Positions 11,292 through 18,855 of a stretch of 64,000 bases of DNA are shown piece by piece. Source of the DNA: Kaistia defluvii (GTDB lineage Bacteria; Pseudomonadota; Alphaproteobacteria; Rhizobiales; Kaistiaceae); contig NZ_JAPKNI010000001.1 of assembly GCF_026343955.1 (NCBI RefSeq), forward strand, positions 310,001 through 374,000, read 5' to 3'. A model generated the notes under the pieces. It did no database searches. It was given only the letters and a program-made list of their open reading frames with translations, and was not told the origin of the DNA. Each line of letters starts with the position of its first letter. Position 1 is the stretch's first letter. A program made the translations under genes and the position numbers.

Positions 11292-11332
11292 GACACCGAC
11301 AGGAATAGGCAAACGCCTTCCCTGTCGGTGTC
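11292..11332. terminator. Nested hairpin after greA, possible terminator
   Basis: Perfect 12-bp arms (11292-11303 and 11321-11332) enclosing a small inner stem AGGC/GCCT. Neither strand has a T run after it, so it may be a weak or factor-assisted terminator or an mRNA 3' stabiliser between convergent greA and the P450 gene. Confidence 0.55.
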
Positions 11333-11414
11333 GTCTATGACATCATCATATACGTCGTAATGGCTAGCGGTCATAATCCACATCCGGATGTAATTGTGCA
11401 CAAGCAGCGGTTAT

Positions 11415-12734
11415 CTACTCAGCCTTCCGGAGTAGCTTCAGACGCACGCTAAAATCGTTGCTCGGCTCAAAATGAAATACGCCCCGCACAGGTGGACCAT
11501 CTGCTTCAACACTCCAGCTAAGTGTTGATGCCAGTTCTTCAATGAATGTGGCACTAGTCTCGATTGTCCAGTCGCTACCCAAGCATATATGCTTATCCAT
11601 TCCAAATGGAGCATAGCTATCCATTGAAGGCTTGCCGCTGAGAAAGCGCTGGGGATCATACTTGAAGGGTTCCGCGAATTTATTTGGATCGCGATGCCCT
11701 TCCCAAACGCAGATGCGGACACGGGTATCCTTGGGGAAGAAAAAGCCGTTGAAGACGATATCGCTAGTCGTGGCGCGATGAATAAACTCGCTTTGCTGCA
11801 TGCGGATCGCTTCCTGCGCCATGGATCGCGCCAATTCCCTGCGCGCCCGGATCGTTTGTGAATTGCGGACCATTGCCAAGTTGGACGGGTCGCCGGACAG
11901 GAGATTCACAATCCAGAACCAGAAGCTCTTAAGATCGAAGCGTGAGACCTCGATCATGTGGATAAGATTGCCAATGACGGTCTCTTCCTGCTCTCCCTTG
12001 GCGAGAAGAATTCCAAGTAAACTATCCTGGCTGAAGTTTCCTCGGGCAACGACATCGGCAACAAGCTCGCGCAAACGCCTATACGCCGTGATGTTGCGAT
12101 CTTTCGCGACCAAGAAGATTCCCTTTGGGGCGTAATCCTCATAAGCTTCGTCAAATAGCGCGTATGAGGGATCGTCATATTTCACGCCGATTATCAGGCC
12201 GATTTGTATTTCGGTCGTGGCCTTCTTGAAGGCTTCAGTGATTATCTTTGCCGAGACAGGACCATCAAGGTCGGCAAGATCCGACAGCGTCTTCTGGATC
12301 ACCCCGCGAATGAACGCGTCGTGCTCCGACAAATTCAGCCCCTTGAGGGCGTCGATAAAGATCCTGCGATACTTGCGGTGAGTTTCTCCCTCCATCGCGC
12401 GCAAGAAGCCAAATGGAAAGAGCTCGCTGAGATCCGTCGTTGCAGCTCGAGTCTTCCCCTCATTCTCGTTGAGAAATCTTCGCCCGATCTCATGACCTAC
12501 GATGCAGGTCGTTAATTTCCCTCCCCACCATACCTTGAAAATCGGACCCAGCCGCTCTGAGAACTTGATGAGCAGCAATTGATCGGCTTGCTCGGTATTT
12601 GACAGAATGCGAAGCGGGCCCGGTGGGAGCGGTTTGCCCTTAAGCGCCGCCCGAAATCCCTGCTGTAGTACTACGCGCCGAAGATTGAGCGACTTTCCTA
12701 TGCGCCTCAGTCCAGTCAAGCGGCTATCGTGCAC
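11415..12734 (-). CDS. Cytochrome P450-like protein, probably acquired
   Basis: Heme-thiolate monooxygenase family. The 439-residue product has the heme-binding loop PFGMDKHICLG with Cys384 as the axial ligand, fitting the relaxed F-G-x-[GD]-x-H-x-C-x-G signature, the K-helix ExxR pair (E308 and R311 in QEAIR), and the PERF-like FKYDPQRFL. The I-helix segment (about 260-272, IEVSRFDLKSFWF) keeps an acid (D267) but has Leu where most P450s carry the proton-relay Thr or Ser, which is unusual. The start is GTG with CTAGGAG six bases upstream. Base composition is near 50% GC, far below its neighbours. No ferredoxin or reductase lies nearby, so electron partners must be elsewhere. The substrate is unknown. 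Confidence 0.82.
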   Translation of the reverse strand: MHDSRLTGLRRIGKSLNLRRVVLQQGFRAALKGKPLPPGPLRILSNTEQADQLLLIKFSERLGPIFKVWWGGKLTTCIVGHEIGRRFLNENEGKTRAATTDLSELFPFGFLRAMEGETHRKYRRIFIDALKGLNLSEHDAFIRGVIQKTLSDLADLDGPVSAKIITEAFKKATTEIQIGLIIGVKYDDPSYALFDEAYEDYAPKGIFLVAKDRNITAYRRLRELVADVVARGNFSQDSLLGILLAKGEQEETVIGNLIHMIEVSRFDLKSFWFWIVNLLSGDPSNLAMVRNSQTIRARRELARSMAQEAIRMQQSEFIHRATTSDIVFNGFFFPKDTRVRICVWEGHRDPNKFAEPFKYDPQRFLSGKPSMDSYAPFGMDKHICLGSDWTIETSATFIEELASTLSWSVEADGPPVRGVFHFEPSNDFSVRLKLLRKAE

Positions 12735-12855
12735 ACCAATCTCCTAGTGCATAAGAATGGTCAAAGATCCAAAATCACAAAACGTCTATGAACGTCGAGG
12801 CCGCGAGCCGCGCCTCCCACACAGGACGAGAGATCGACAAATCAGCCAGGACCGG

Positions 12856-13617
12856 ATGAGAACCCTTTTCCCTGTCTCCCCTCCCCCGCTCAGTGTTCTC
12901 GTCATAAGCCTCGCCAGAATGAAAGGGCGGCGGCAGCTGGTTGCTGAACAATTCCGATCGCTGGAGATCGACTACGAATTTCTCGATGCAATTGACGCCA
13001 GCCGAGATCAACATGTCCCTGTCTCGCGCTACGACGAACCTGGAACATTGGCCCGCTTCGGCGCACCCCTGACGCCCGCCGAGATCGCCTGCTATGCCAG
13101 CCACTACGCCGCATGGCAGATCTGCGCGGCCGGCAGCGAGCCAATGGCGATCTGCGAGGACGATTTGCTCCTCGCTCCCGGTTTCGCTGATGCACTCGCT
13201 CTCGCCGCGGCCAACATCGACCAACACAAGTTGATAAGGCTGTTCGGCAAGCACAGACGCCGTACGCGCACGCTTAAAGCCTTGACGTCCCGCTACACAC
13301 TCGTCCGCTTTCTGCAGGGCCCGATCGGCGGGCAATGCTACTGTCTTTCTCCGACCGGCGCTGCAGCGCTCGTCGCGCATGCCGAACGGTGGGTCGAGCC
13401 GGTCGACCAGTATATCGATCGCTTCTGGGTGCACGGACTCGCGAGCAACGCAATCCTCCCCTACGAGGTGGAGGAGATGGACCGCACCAAGATCGAAGGC
13501 GCGATCGGCGAGCGGCGGCAGCGCCGAACCGGCATCGCCAAACTCCGCCGGGAAGGCACCCGCCAGGCTGACGTCATCGCCCGCCTTATCTATAACGTTC
13601 GCCACTGGCCACGCTGA
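12856..13617 (+). CDS. Glycosyltransferase family 25 (LPS biosynthesis)
   Basis: GT25 enzymes add galactose or related sugars to lipooligosaccharide. The 253-residue form starting at 12856 (MRTLFPVSPPPLSVLVISL, with CCAGGA upstream) places the first beta strand at the N-terminus; the frame is open back to 12757 but those residues look non-coding. Family features are VLVISLARMKGRRQLV, DYEFLDAIDAS, the LTPAEIACYASHYAAWQ block, the acidic donor-site motif MAICEDDLLL, then FLQGPIGGQCYCLSPTGAAALV and VDQYIDRFW. It is part of the surface-polysaccharide locus between greA and lrp, divergent from the P450 and convergent with the GT17 gene. Confidence 0.85.
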   Translation: MRTLFPVSPPPLSVLVISLARMKGRRQLVAEQFRSLEIDYEFLDAIDASRDQHVPVSRYDEPGTLARFGAPLTPAEIACYASHYAAWQICAAGSEPMAICEDDLLLAPGFADALALAAANIDQHKLIRLFGKHRRRTRTLKALTSRYTLVRFLQGPIGGQCYCLSPTGAAALVAHAERWVEPVDQYIDRFWVHGLASNAILPYEVEEMDRTKIEGAIGERRQRRTGIAKLRREGTRQADVIARLIYNVRHWPR

Positions 13618-13664
13618 TGCCTCCCTCAGGGCGGGAGACTGTCGCCACTGCGGCGCGACCCGCC

Positions 13665-14570
13665 TCACGAAACGCTTACCGCGAGAGGCTGAAGCCGATC
13701 GGACCGTGCGCGCCCGACCGGTGCGGCGATCAGATGGGCCAGGCGCTCCTGGTTCTGGCGGACATAGAGCGGAAAAGTGTGATCCACCGCGCGATGGTGC
13801 AGCTGGCGGCTTCCCATCTCGCTGATCGAAATTCCGGCCGACAGCAGGCGCTGGAGCGTGTCCGACGTCAGATAGTCCTCCGGCACCGTATTATGCGCCG
13901 CATAGGACTTCAGCTTGCGCTGAATCGCATCGATGCCGCCCAGATAGGAAAAGTGCCAGCCCGCGTTGCGGACGACCCGCCGGCGCACCGGGCGCCCCAT
14001 CTGGAAGGACGCCTTGATCGCGCGCACCATGTCCCGCTGCCACGCGGCGGACGGCCCATGGACCTTGCGCAGCCGCTCCATCGTGCGGAGGTCCGCGCGG
14101 CGGATCGCACGAGGGCCGCTGCGCAGCCAGAACTCATCCAGCTCCAGGTTGAGGAAATAGTTGAACATCCGCAATTCGAAACAGACCACCTCGCCGGGAC
14201 GGGGCGGCTGCTCGAGCAGGGCGGCCATCGTATCGGCCGAAAGAATCTCATCGAGATCGGATAGAAGGAGGATGTCTTCGGGCGTCGAATCGAGCAGTCC
14301 CCCTTTCAGGGCATCGCACTGCCTCCGGCGGCGATCCCAGCCATCCCCATCCAGACCGGCGGTATCGACGACGATGTAATCGATCTTTTCCTCGAAAGCC
14401 CGGAAGCGCGCCCGCTCGCGCTCGAAATACAAGGGTTTCTTCTGGCCTGAAAAAGTCGTCGTCGCCTCAGCAATAACGAAGCGGTGCACGAATGGCGCCA
14501 TTTCATGGAGGCGTATTTCCAGCAAATCAAGCTCGTTGAACAACAGAAAGCAGTCAAAAATCCGCGCCAT
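13665..14570 (-). CDS. Glycosyltransferase family 17
   Basis: The family is named after eukaryotic beta-1,4-GlcNAc transferase III; bacterial members sit in LPS or capsule loci with unknown acceptors. The 301-residue product starts at 14570 with AAGGGGGG upstream and opens IFDCFLLFNELDLLEIRLHEM. It continues with VHRFVIAEATTTFSGQKKPL, a WDRRRRQCDAL helix, the acidic LLLSDLDEILS, FNYFLNLELDEFW and WHFSYLGG, all GT17 hallmarks. An in-frame extension upstream to 14882 (104 residues) is open but has weaker coding character. It faces the GT25 gene with a 47-base gap. Confidence 0.85.
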   Translation of the reverse strand: MARIFDCFLLFNELDLLEIRLHEMAPFVHRFVIAEATTTFSGQKKPLYFERERARFRAFEEKIDYIVVDTAGLDGDGWDRRRRQCDALKGGLLDSTPEDILLLSDLDEILSADTMAALLEQPPRPGEVVCFELRMFNYFLNLELDEFWLRSGPRAIRRADLRTMERLRKVHGPSAAWQRDMVRAIKASFQMGRPVRRRVVRNAGWHFSYLGGIDAIQRKLKSYAAHNTVPEDYLTSDTLQRLLSAGISISEMGSRQLHHRAVDHTFPLYVRQNQERLAHLIAAPVGRARSDRLQPLAVSVS

Positions 14571-15010
14571 CGCGCCCCCCTTAGGATCCTCTCTTTCCCA
14601 AAAAGGCGCCATTATTCCGCCTGCCCGATAGCAAGCGGATATGCACATCCCTTTTCTGCCCCGCTCTCCGGTTTTCAACCAACGATGCTGCACACCGAAC
14701 CTGAGAACCTTGACACTATAATCGTACCCGGCAAGGACGCTACGGAAACCACGGCATGCGTTCAGCCGCTCGGCGTATTGCGCCACATTTTCAAAATAGA
14801 GTGACCTTTTAGTCTCAATAATAAAATTAGTGCGCGCGCCATCGATACGCCGCAACCTCAAGATGCGATAGTTGAGCGCCATCTAGGGCCCGGGGAAGGA
14901 ATCAATACGCTGGAATACTCGCTTCGCGAGCAAGTCTCGATTACCTACACTCTCGCATTCCGGACTCGGGAATGCCGACGCACGATTGAATAGCGACGGG
15001 AATACTGGAC
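14571..15010. other. 440-base divergent intergenic region of reduced GC
   Basis: Lies between the divergent GT17 and GT2 genes. It is noticeably A+T-richer than its surroundings, most of all at 14784-14835. I find no convincing gene. The minus strand is open in frame with GT17 (MALNYRILRLRR onwards), which may be chance or a decayed N-terminal module. Promoters for both flanking genes must lie here. Confidence 0.5.
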
Positions 15011-15838
15011 ATGCACTCTGGGACGACGGCAGCCAAGCTGTCCGCGACCATCATCACCCGGAACGAGGCGCGCGACCTGCCCGCCTGCCTTGCCTCGCTG
15101 GCGTTCTGTGACGAGATCGTCGTTGTCGACAGCGGTTCGTCCGATGCCACGCTGGCGATCGCCCAAGCGCATGGATGCCGCGTCCTGGTCCGGACCGACT
15201 GGATCGGTTTCGGTGCCCAGAAGCAGCGCGCGCTGGACGCGGCGACGGGCGACTGGGTGCTCTCGATCGACGCCGACGAGCGGATCCCGCCGGCGCTGGC
15301 GACGGAGATACGCGCGGCCATCGAACGCGACGGCGCGGCCGGCTATCGCATCAACCGCCTGAACAGCTTCCTGGGCAAGCCGCTGCGACATGGCGGCTGG
15401 TATCCGGACCGCCATCTGCGGCTCGTCCGGCGCGACGCCGCCCGCTTCACGCCGGATCTCGTGCATGAATCTCTGGTGGTGGAGGGCGAAGTCGGCGACC
15501 TCGCCCACGACATGCCGCATCTGAGCTATCGCGACCTGGACGAAGTGCTCGACAAGCAACGCCGCTACGCGCTTTCGGGAGCGGAGCAACGGCGAGCCAC
15601 GGGCAGGAAGGGCGGGCTCGGAAAGGCGATCCAGCGCGCGGCCGGGACCTTCCTCCGCCTCTATATAATCAAGCGCGGGTTCCTGGATGGCCGCGAGGGC
15701 TTGCTCGCCGCCGCTGCCAACACGCAGGAAATCTTCTGGCGCTATGTGGCGGCCGGGTTAACGCCCCCCGAACCGGAAAGCGCGGCCGAGCCGGAAGGCT
15801 TGCCCCCTACTCGATCGGAACCAGAGGTTCGTCCTTGA
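15011..15838 (+). CDS. Glycosyltransferase family 2, WaaE/KdtX-like LPS core transferase
   Basis: The 275-residue GT-A enzyme has the N-terminal strand LSATIITRNEARDLPACLASL, the nucleotide-binding EIVVVDSGSSDAT, and the metal-binding VLSIDADERI (DxD-like). The WaaE/KdtX subgroup marks follow: LNSFLGKPLRHGGWYPDRHLRL, RFTPDLVHESL and LSYRDLDEVLDKQRRYA. Enzymes of this group add a glucose or heptose to the LPS inner core at the cytoplasmic face of the membrane. Its last 32 bases overlap the 3' end of the convergent lrp gene. The location beside lrp-trxB-lsrB matches the LPS core gene position in other rhizobia. Confidence 0.88.
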   Translation: MHSGTTAAKLSATIITRNEARDLPACLASLAFCDEIVVVDSGSSDATLAIAQAHGCRVLVRTDWIGFGAQKQRALDAATGDWVLSIDADERIPPALATEIRAAIERDGAAGYRINRLNSFLGKPLRHGGWYPDRHLRLVRRDAARFTPDLVHESLVVEGEVGDLAHDMPHLSYRDLDEVLDKQRRYALSGAEQRRATGRKGGLGKAIQRAAGTFLRLYIIKRGFLDGREGLLAAAANTQEIFWRYVAAGLTPPEPESAAEPEGLPPTRSEPEVRP

Positions 15839-16271
15839 TGCGGCGGATGGTGAGGGTGGTGCGGACGCTGGCGACATTGGCCGCTGCCGTCAGTTCCTCG
15901 ACGAAGGCCTGGAACGACTTCAGCGTGGGGGCCACGCATTTCAAGATGAAGTCCGCCTCGCCCGACAGCATGTAGCACTCGCGCACGATCGACCAGTCGC
16001 GCACACGGGCGCCGAACGCCGTCAGGTCCGCCTCGGCCTGGCTCGAAAGCCCGATCATCGCAAAGGCCGTGACGTCGTAGCCGAGCGCGCTTTCGTCAAC
16101 CAGGGCGCGATAGCCCTCGATGATGCCCGCCTCCTCCAGCGCGCGCATGCGGCGCAGGCAGGGAGGCGCGGAGATGCCGGCGCGGCGGGCCAGCTCGACA
16201 TTGGTGATGCGACCGTCAGCCTGAAGCTCCTTCAGGATCTTCCAGTCGATCGCGTCTAAACGGGCTTTCAC
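15807..16271 (-). CDS. Lrp/AsnC family transcriptional regulator
   Basis: The 154-residue product has the N-terminal AsnC-type helix-turn-helix (LDAIDWKILKELQADGRI, NVELARRAGISAPPCLRRM) and a C-terminal RAM/ligand-binding domain (FILKCVAPTLKSFQAFVEEL). Lrp-family proteins form octamers and usually sense amino acids. It is divergent from trxB over about 216 bases, a conserved arrangement in Rhizobiales, so it may control trxB or itself. The 3' end overlaps the convergent GT2 gene by 32 bases. The ligand is unknown. Confidence 0.93.
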   Translation of the reverse strand: MKARLDAIDWKILKELQADGRITNVELARRAGISAPPCLRRMRALEEAGIIEGYRALVDESALGYDVTAFAMIGLSSQAEADLTAFGARVRDWSIVRECYMLSGEADFILKCVAPTLKSFQAFVEELTAAANVASVRTTLTIRRIKDEPLVPIE

Positions 16272-16487
16272 ACGGGCCTCACGGCTAAAGAGCCTCTAAC
16301 GGAAAGAAAGCCGGGGATGCCGGTCGGCAATCGGATATTCGAGTCTGGCCCAATTGCCATGATTCGGAAACAATTGATCGCGAGAACGCACAGGATCGCA
16401 TAGCTTGGATGTTTGCATGCGTTCCACTCAACCCTCCAGAGCCGCGGCCTTCAAAAGGGCGCGCCTCGACATTATGTCTGGCCCATC

Positions 16488-17456
16488 ATGCAGCACGCAA
16501 AGCTCATCATCGTCGGATCCGGCCCTGCCGGTTACACCGCCGCCATCTATGCAGCCCGCGCCATGCTGGAACCGATGCTGATTGCCGGCGTCCAGCCTGG
16601 CGGCCAGCTCACCATCACCACCGATGTCGAGAACTATCCGGGCTTCGCCGACGTCATCCAAGGGCCCTGGCTGATGGAGCAGATGCGCGCCCAGGCCGAA
16701 CATGTCGGCACCAAGATGGTCTCCGATCACATCGTCGAGGCCGATCTGTCGCAGCGCCCCTTCATCCTCAAGGGTGATTCCGGCGAGGTCTACGCCGCCG
16801 ACACGCTGGTGATCGCCACCGGCGCGCAGGCGAAGTGGCTCGGCATCGACAGCGAGCAGAAATTCAAAGGTTTCGGCGTTTCCGCCTGCGCCACCTGCGA
16901 CGGCTTCTTCTATCGCGACAAGGAGGTCGTGGTGGTCGGCGGCGGCAACACGGCCGTCGAGGAAGCGCTCTATCTGGCGCATATCGCCAAGAAGGTGACG
17001 CTGATCCATCGTCGCGACCACTTCCGGGCCGAGCGCATTCTGCAGAACCGCCTGTTCGGGCTCGATAATGTCGAGGTCATCTGGGATACGGTCGTCGACG
17101 AGGTGCTCGGCAAGACCGGCTTCCCGCCTTCGGTGACCGGTGTCCGGCTCCGCAATGTCGTGACCGGCGAGGTCAGCGAGCGCGAAACCCATGGCGTGTT
17201 CGTCGCCATCGGCCATGCGCCGGCCGTCGACATCGTCCGCGGCCAGCTCGACCTGAAGCCGTCCGGCTATATCTGGACCGCGCCGGATTCGACCGCGACC
17301 AGCATTCCCGGCGTTTTTGCCGCCGGCGACGTGACGGATGAGACCTTCCGCCAGGCCGTGACCGCGGCGGGACAGGGCTGCATGGCGGCGCTTGAGGCGG
17401 AACGCTGGCTGGCCATCCATCCGGTTGTGAACGAGACCGCAGCCGCCGCCGAATAA
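16488..17456 (+). CDS. trxB: Thioredoxin-disulfide reductase
   Basis: FAD/NADPH enzyme that reduces thioredoxin. The 322-residue product has the FAD-binding LIIVGSGPAGYTAAIYAA, the redox-active pair in VSACATCDGF (Cys134 and Cys137), the NADPH-binding VVVVGGGNTAVEEALYL and HRRDHFRA, and the second FAD motif GVFAAGDVTDETFRQAVTAAGQG. The ATG at 16488 gives the conserved N-terminus; the in-frame ATG at 16413 would add 25 atypical residues. The ribosome site is weak. lsrB follows after 42 bases, so the two are probably co-transcribed. Confidence 0.97.
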   Translation: MQHAKLIIVGSGPAGYTAAIYAARAMLEPMLIAGVQPGGQLTITTDVENYPGFADVIQGPWLMEQMRAQAEHVGTKMVSDHIVEADLSQRPFILKGDSGEVYAADTLVIATGAQAKWLGIDSEQKFKGFGVSACATCDGFFYRDKEVVVVGGGNTAVEEALYLAHIAKKVTLIHRRDHFRAERILQNRLFGLDNVEVIWDTVVDEVLGKTGFPPSVTGVRLRNVVTGEVSERETHGVFVAIGHAPAVDIVRGQLDLKPSGYIWTAPDSTATSIPGVFAAGDVTDETFRQAVTAAGQGCMAALEAERWLAIHPVVNETAAAAE

Positions 17457-17498
17457 ATGCAATAGTAGGGCTGGTGCTGCGGAGGGGGCTGTCCGATC

Positions 17499-18389
17499 AT
17501 GGACTGGGATAAACTGAGAATCTTTCATGCCGCCGCGCAGGCCGGCTCCTTTACCCATGCCGGCGAGGCGCTGGGGATGAGCCAGTCCGCCGTCAGCCGC
17601 CAGGTCGGTGCGCTGGAGCAGGATCTCGGCGTCCCCCTCTTCCATCGCCATGCGCGCGGGCTGATCCTGTCGGAACAGGGCGAGCTGCTCTACCGCACGT
17701 CGCAGGACGTGATGCAGAAGCTCGAAGGCGTGAAGATCCGCTTGACCGACTCGCGCGAGAAGCCGACCGGCACGCTGCGCATCACCACGACGGTAGCGCT
17801 CGGCTCGACCTGGCTGACCCAGCGCCTCAACGAATTCGTCGACCTGCATCCGGACCTGAACCTGCACCTGATCCTCGACGATCAGGAGCTGGATCTCACC
17901 ATGCGCCAGGCCGATGTCGCCATCCGCCTGCGGCAGCCGGTGCAGCCCGACCTGATCCAGCGCCGCCTGTTCACGGCGCATTACCACGTCTATGCCTCGG
18001 AGGATTACGTCGCCCGCTTCGGCAAGCCCGAGACGCTGGACGACCTCGAAGGCCACCGCATCGTCACCTTCGGCGTGCCGGTGCCGCCCAATATCCGCGA
18101 CGTGAACTGGCTGGAAATCGCCGGCCGCTCCTCCGACAACCCGCGCGAGCCGGTTGTCCGGATCAACAACATCTATGCGATCAAGGCGGCCGTCGAGCGC
18201 GGCACGGGAATCGCCATCCTGCCCGACTACATGATCGAGGCAGGCTCCTCGCTGGTGAAGCTGATGCCGGAGGCGCAGGTGCCGAGCTTCCCGACCTATT
18301 TCTGCTATCCGTCGGAGCTGAAGAATTCAGCACGCGTCACCGCATTCCGCGACTTCATGCTGGCCAGCGCCCAGAACTGGCAGTTCTGA
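17499..18389 (+). CDS. lsrB: LysR-type regulator of the LsrB/VtlR group
   Basis: The 296-residue protein has a LysR winged helix at residues 1-65 (LRIFHAAAQAGSFTHAGEAL, MSQSAVSRQVGALEQDLGVPLF) and a PBP2-type sensor domain. Both the sequence and the position right after trxB match the rhizobial LsrB/VtlR/CbrA-related regulators known for control of LPS, oxidative stress and AbcR small RNAs. Only one cysteine is visible (Cys269), so multi-cysteine redox sensing as proposed for Sinorhizobium LsrB may not apply here. A terminator follows the stop, and an AbcR-like sRNA lies about 250 bases downstream, preceded by a LysR-type dyad. The group assignment rests on context plus sequence and is fairly confident. 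Confidence 0.9.
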   Translation: MDWDKLRIFHAAAQAGSFTHAGEALGMSQSAVSRQVGALEQDLGVPLFHRHARGLILSEQGELLYRTSQDVMQKLEGVKIRLTDSREKPTGTLRITTTVALGSTWLTQRLNEFVDLHPDLNLHLILDDQELDLTMRQADVAIRLRQPVQPDLIQRRLFTAHYHVYASEDYVARFGKPETLDDLEGHRIVTFGVPVPPNIRDVNWLEIAGRSSDNPREPVVRINNIYAIKAAVERGTGIAILPDYMIEAGSSLVKLMPEAQVPSFPTYFCYPSELKNSARVTAFRDFMLASAQNWQF

Positions 18390-18428
18390 CCGCATCGCTA
18401 CGAAAACAGGCACGGATTCGTGACAATT

Positions 18429-18454
18429 CCGGGACGAACTCGCCCGGTATTTTT
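18429..18454 (+). terminator. Terminator of trxB-lsrB
   Basis: Stem CCGGG/CCCGG (18429-18433 with 18443-18447) followed by TATTTTTATTG, 40 bases after the lsrB stop. The stem is short but the T run is good. Confidence 0.65.
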
Positions 18455-18581
18455 ATTGTATTCTTGAGCCTGCCGATTTTGGGGTGAAGTGGAGAAATTC
18501 TTTCCACGGGACCGAATGTTTCGCCGAAATTTCACGGCCAACTCGACGCAAGGCGAACGGATCGTTGCGTCATATCAAAAT

Positions 18582-18598
18582 TGCATAGCTGAGATGCA
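18582..18598. promoter_or_regulatory. Candidate LsrB/VtlR binding dyad
   Basis: Perfect inverted repeat TGCAT-N7-ATGCA ending ten bases before the -35 element of the sRNA promoter, about 46-62 bases upstream of the predicted start. This is the usual place for a LysR activator site. The link to LsrB is inference from position and from the known VtlR-AbcR circuit. Confidence 0.55.
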
Positions 18599-18608
18599 CC
18601 GCTGCTGG

Positions 18609-18637
18609 TTGATTAGGCATCCTGATCAATCCATATA
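18609..18637 (+). promoter_or_regulatory. Sigma-70 promoter of the AbcR-like sRNA
   Basis: TTGATT (18609-18614), a 17-base spacer and CATATA (18632-18637) predict a transcript start near 18644. Confidence 0.6.
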
Positions 18638-18643
18638 CGGGAC

Positions 18644-18790
18644 AGTTGATGCGTTGGGCCCCTTGCTCCCTCCTCCCTGCGAAGGGTTCGACCTCAGCTG
18701 TTCCCCTCTGGAAGGTGTTTGCTGCGCATTTCCCTGCCGCAGCAACAAAGACTTAGCCGGGCCTCGCAAGAGTGCCCGGCCTTTTCTTTT
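18644..18790 (+). ncRNA. abcR: AbcR / alpha-r15 family trans-acting small RNA
   Basis: Three features define it. First, a hairpin whose loop carries CTCCCTCCTCCC (18666-18677), the anti-Shine-Dalgarno motif of the alpha-r15/AbcR family. Second, a hairpin GCTGCG/CGCAGC (18721-18726 with 18738-18743) whose loop exposes TTTCCCTG; a further CU-rich patch TTCCCCTC lies between the two. Third, a strong intrinsic terminator. AbcR RNAs bind Hfq and repress many ABC-transporter mRNAs at their ribosome sites. In Agrobacterium the abcR genes lie beside a LysR gene of the same group as the one upstream here. Expected length is about 140-147 nt. Only one copy is seen, whereas several rhizobia have two in tandem. 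The 5' end is inferred from the promoter. Confidence 0.82.
18756..18790 (+). terminator. Terminator of the AbcR-like sRNA
   Basis: GCCGGGC (18756-18762) pairs with GCCCGGC (18774-18780), followed by CTTTTCTTTT. Confidence 0.9.
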
Positions 18791-18855
18791 CTGAGCCGAG
18801 GTTCCGCATTTCTGCCGGCGCCAGACCTCAGATATTGCTCAGGGATTGAGCATGC

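Noticed and set aside
14709-14721. TTGACA and TATAAT one base apart on the plus strand
   Set aside because: The consensus hexamers are there but without the 16-18 base spacer they cannot form a promoter.
18489-18794. 101-codon plus-strand frame between lsrB and msrP
   Set aside because: It covers the promoter, both hairpins and the terminator of the AbcR-like sRNA, has no family features, and its product is Cys/Pro-rich nonsense.
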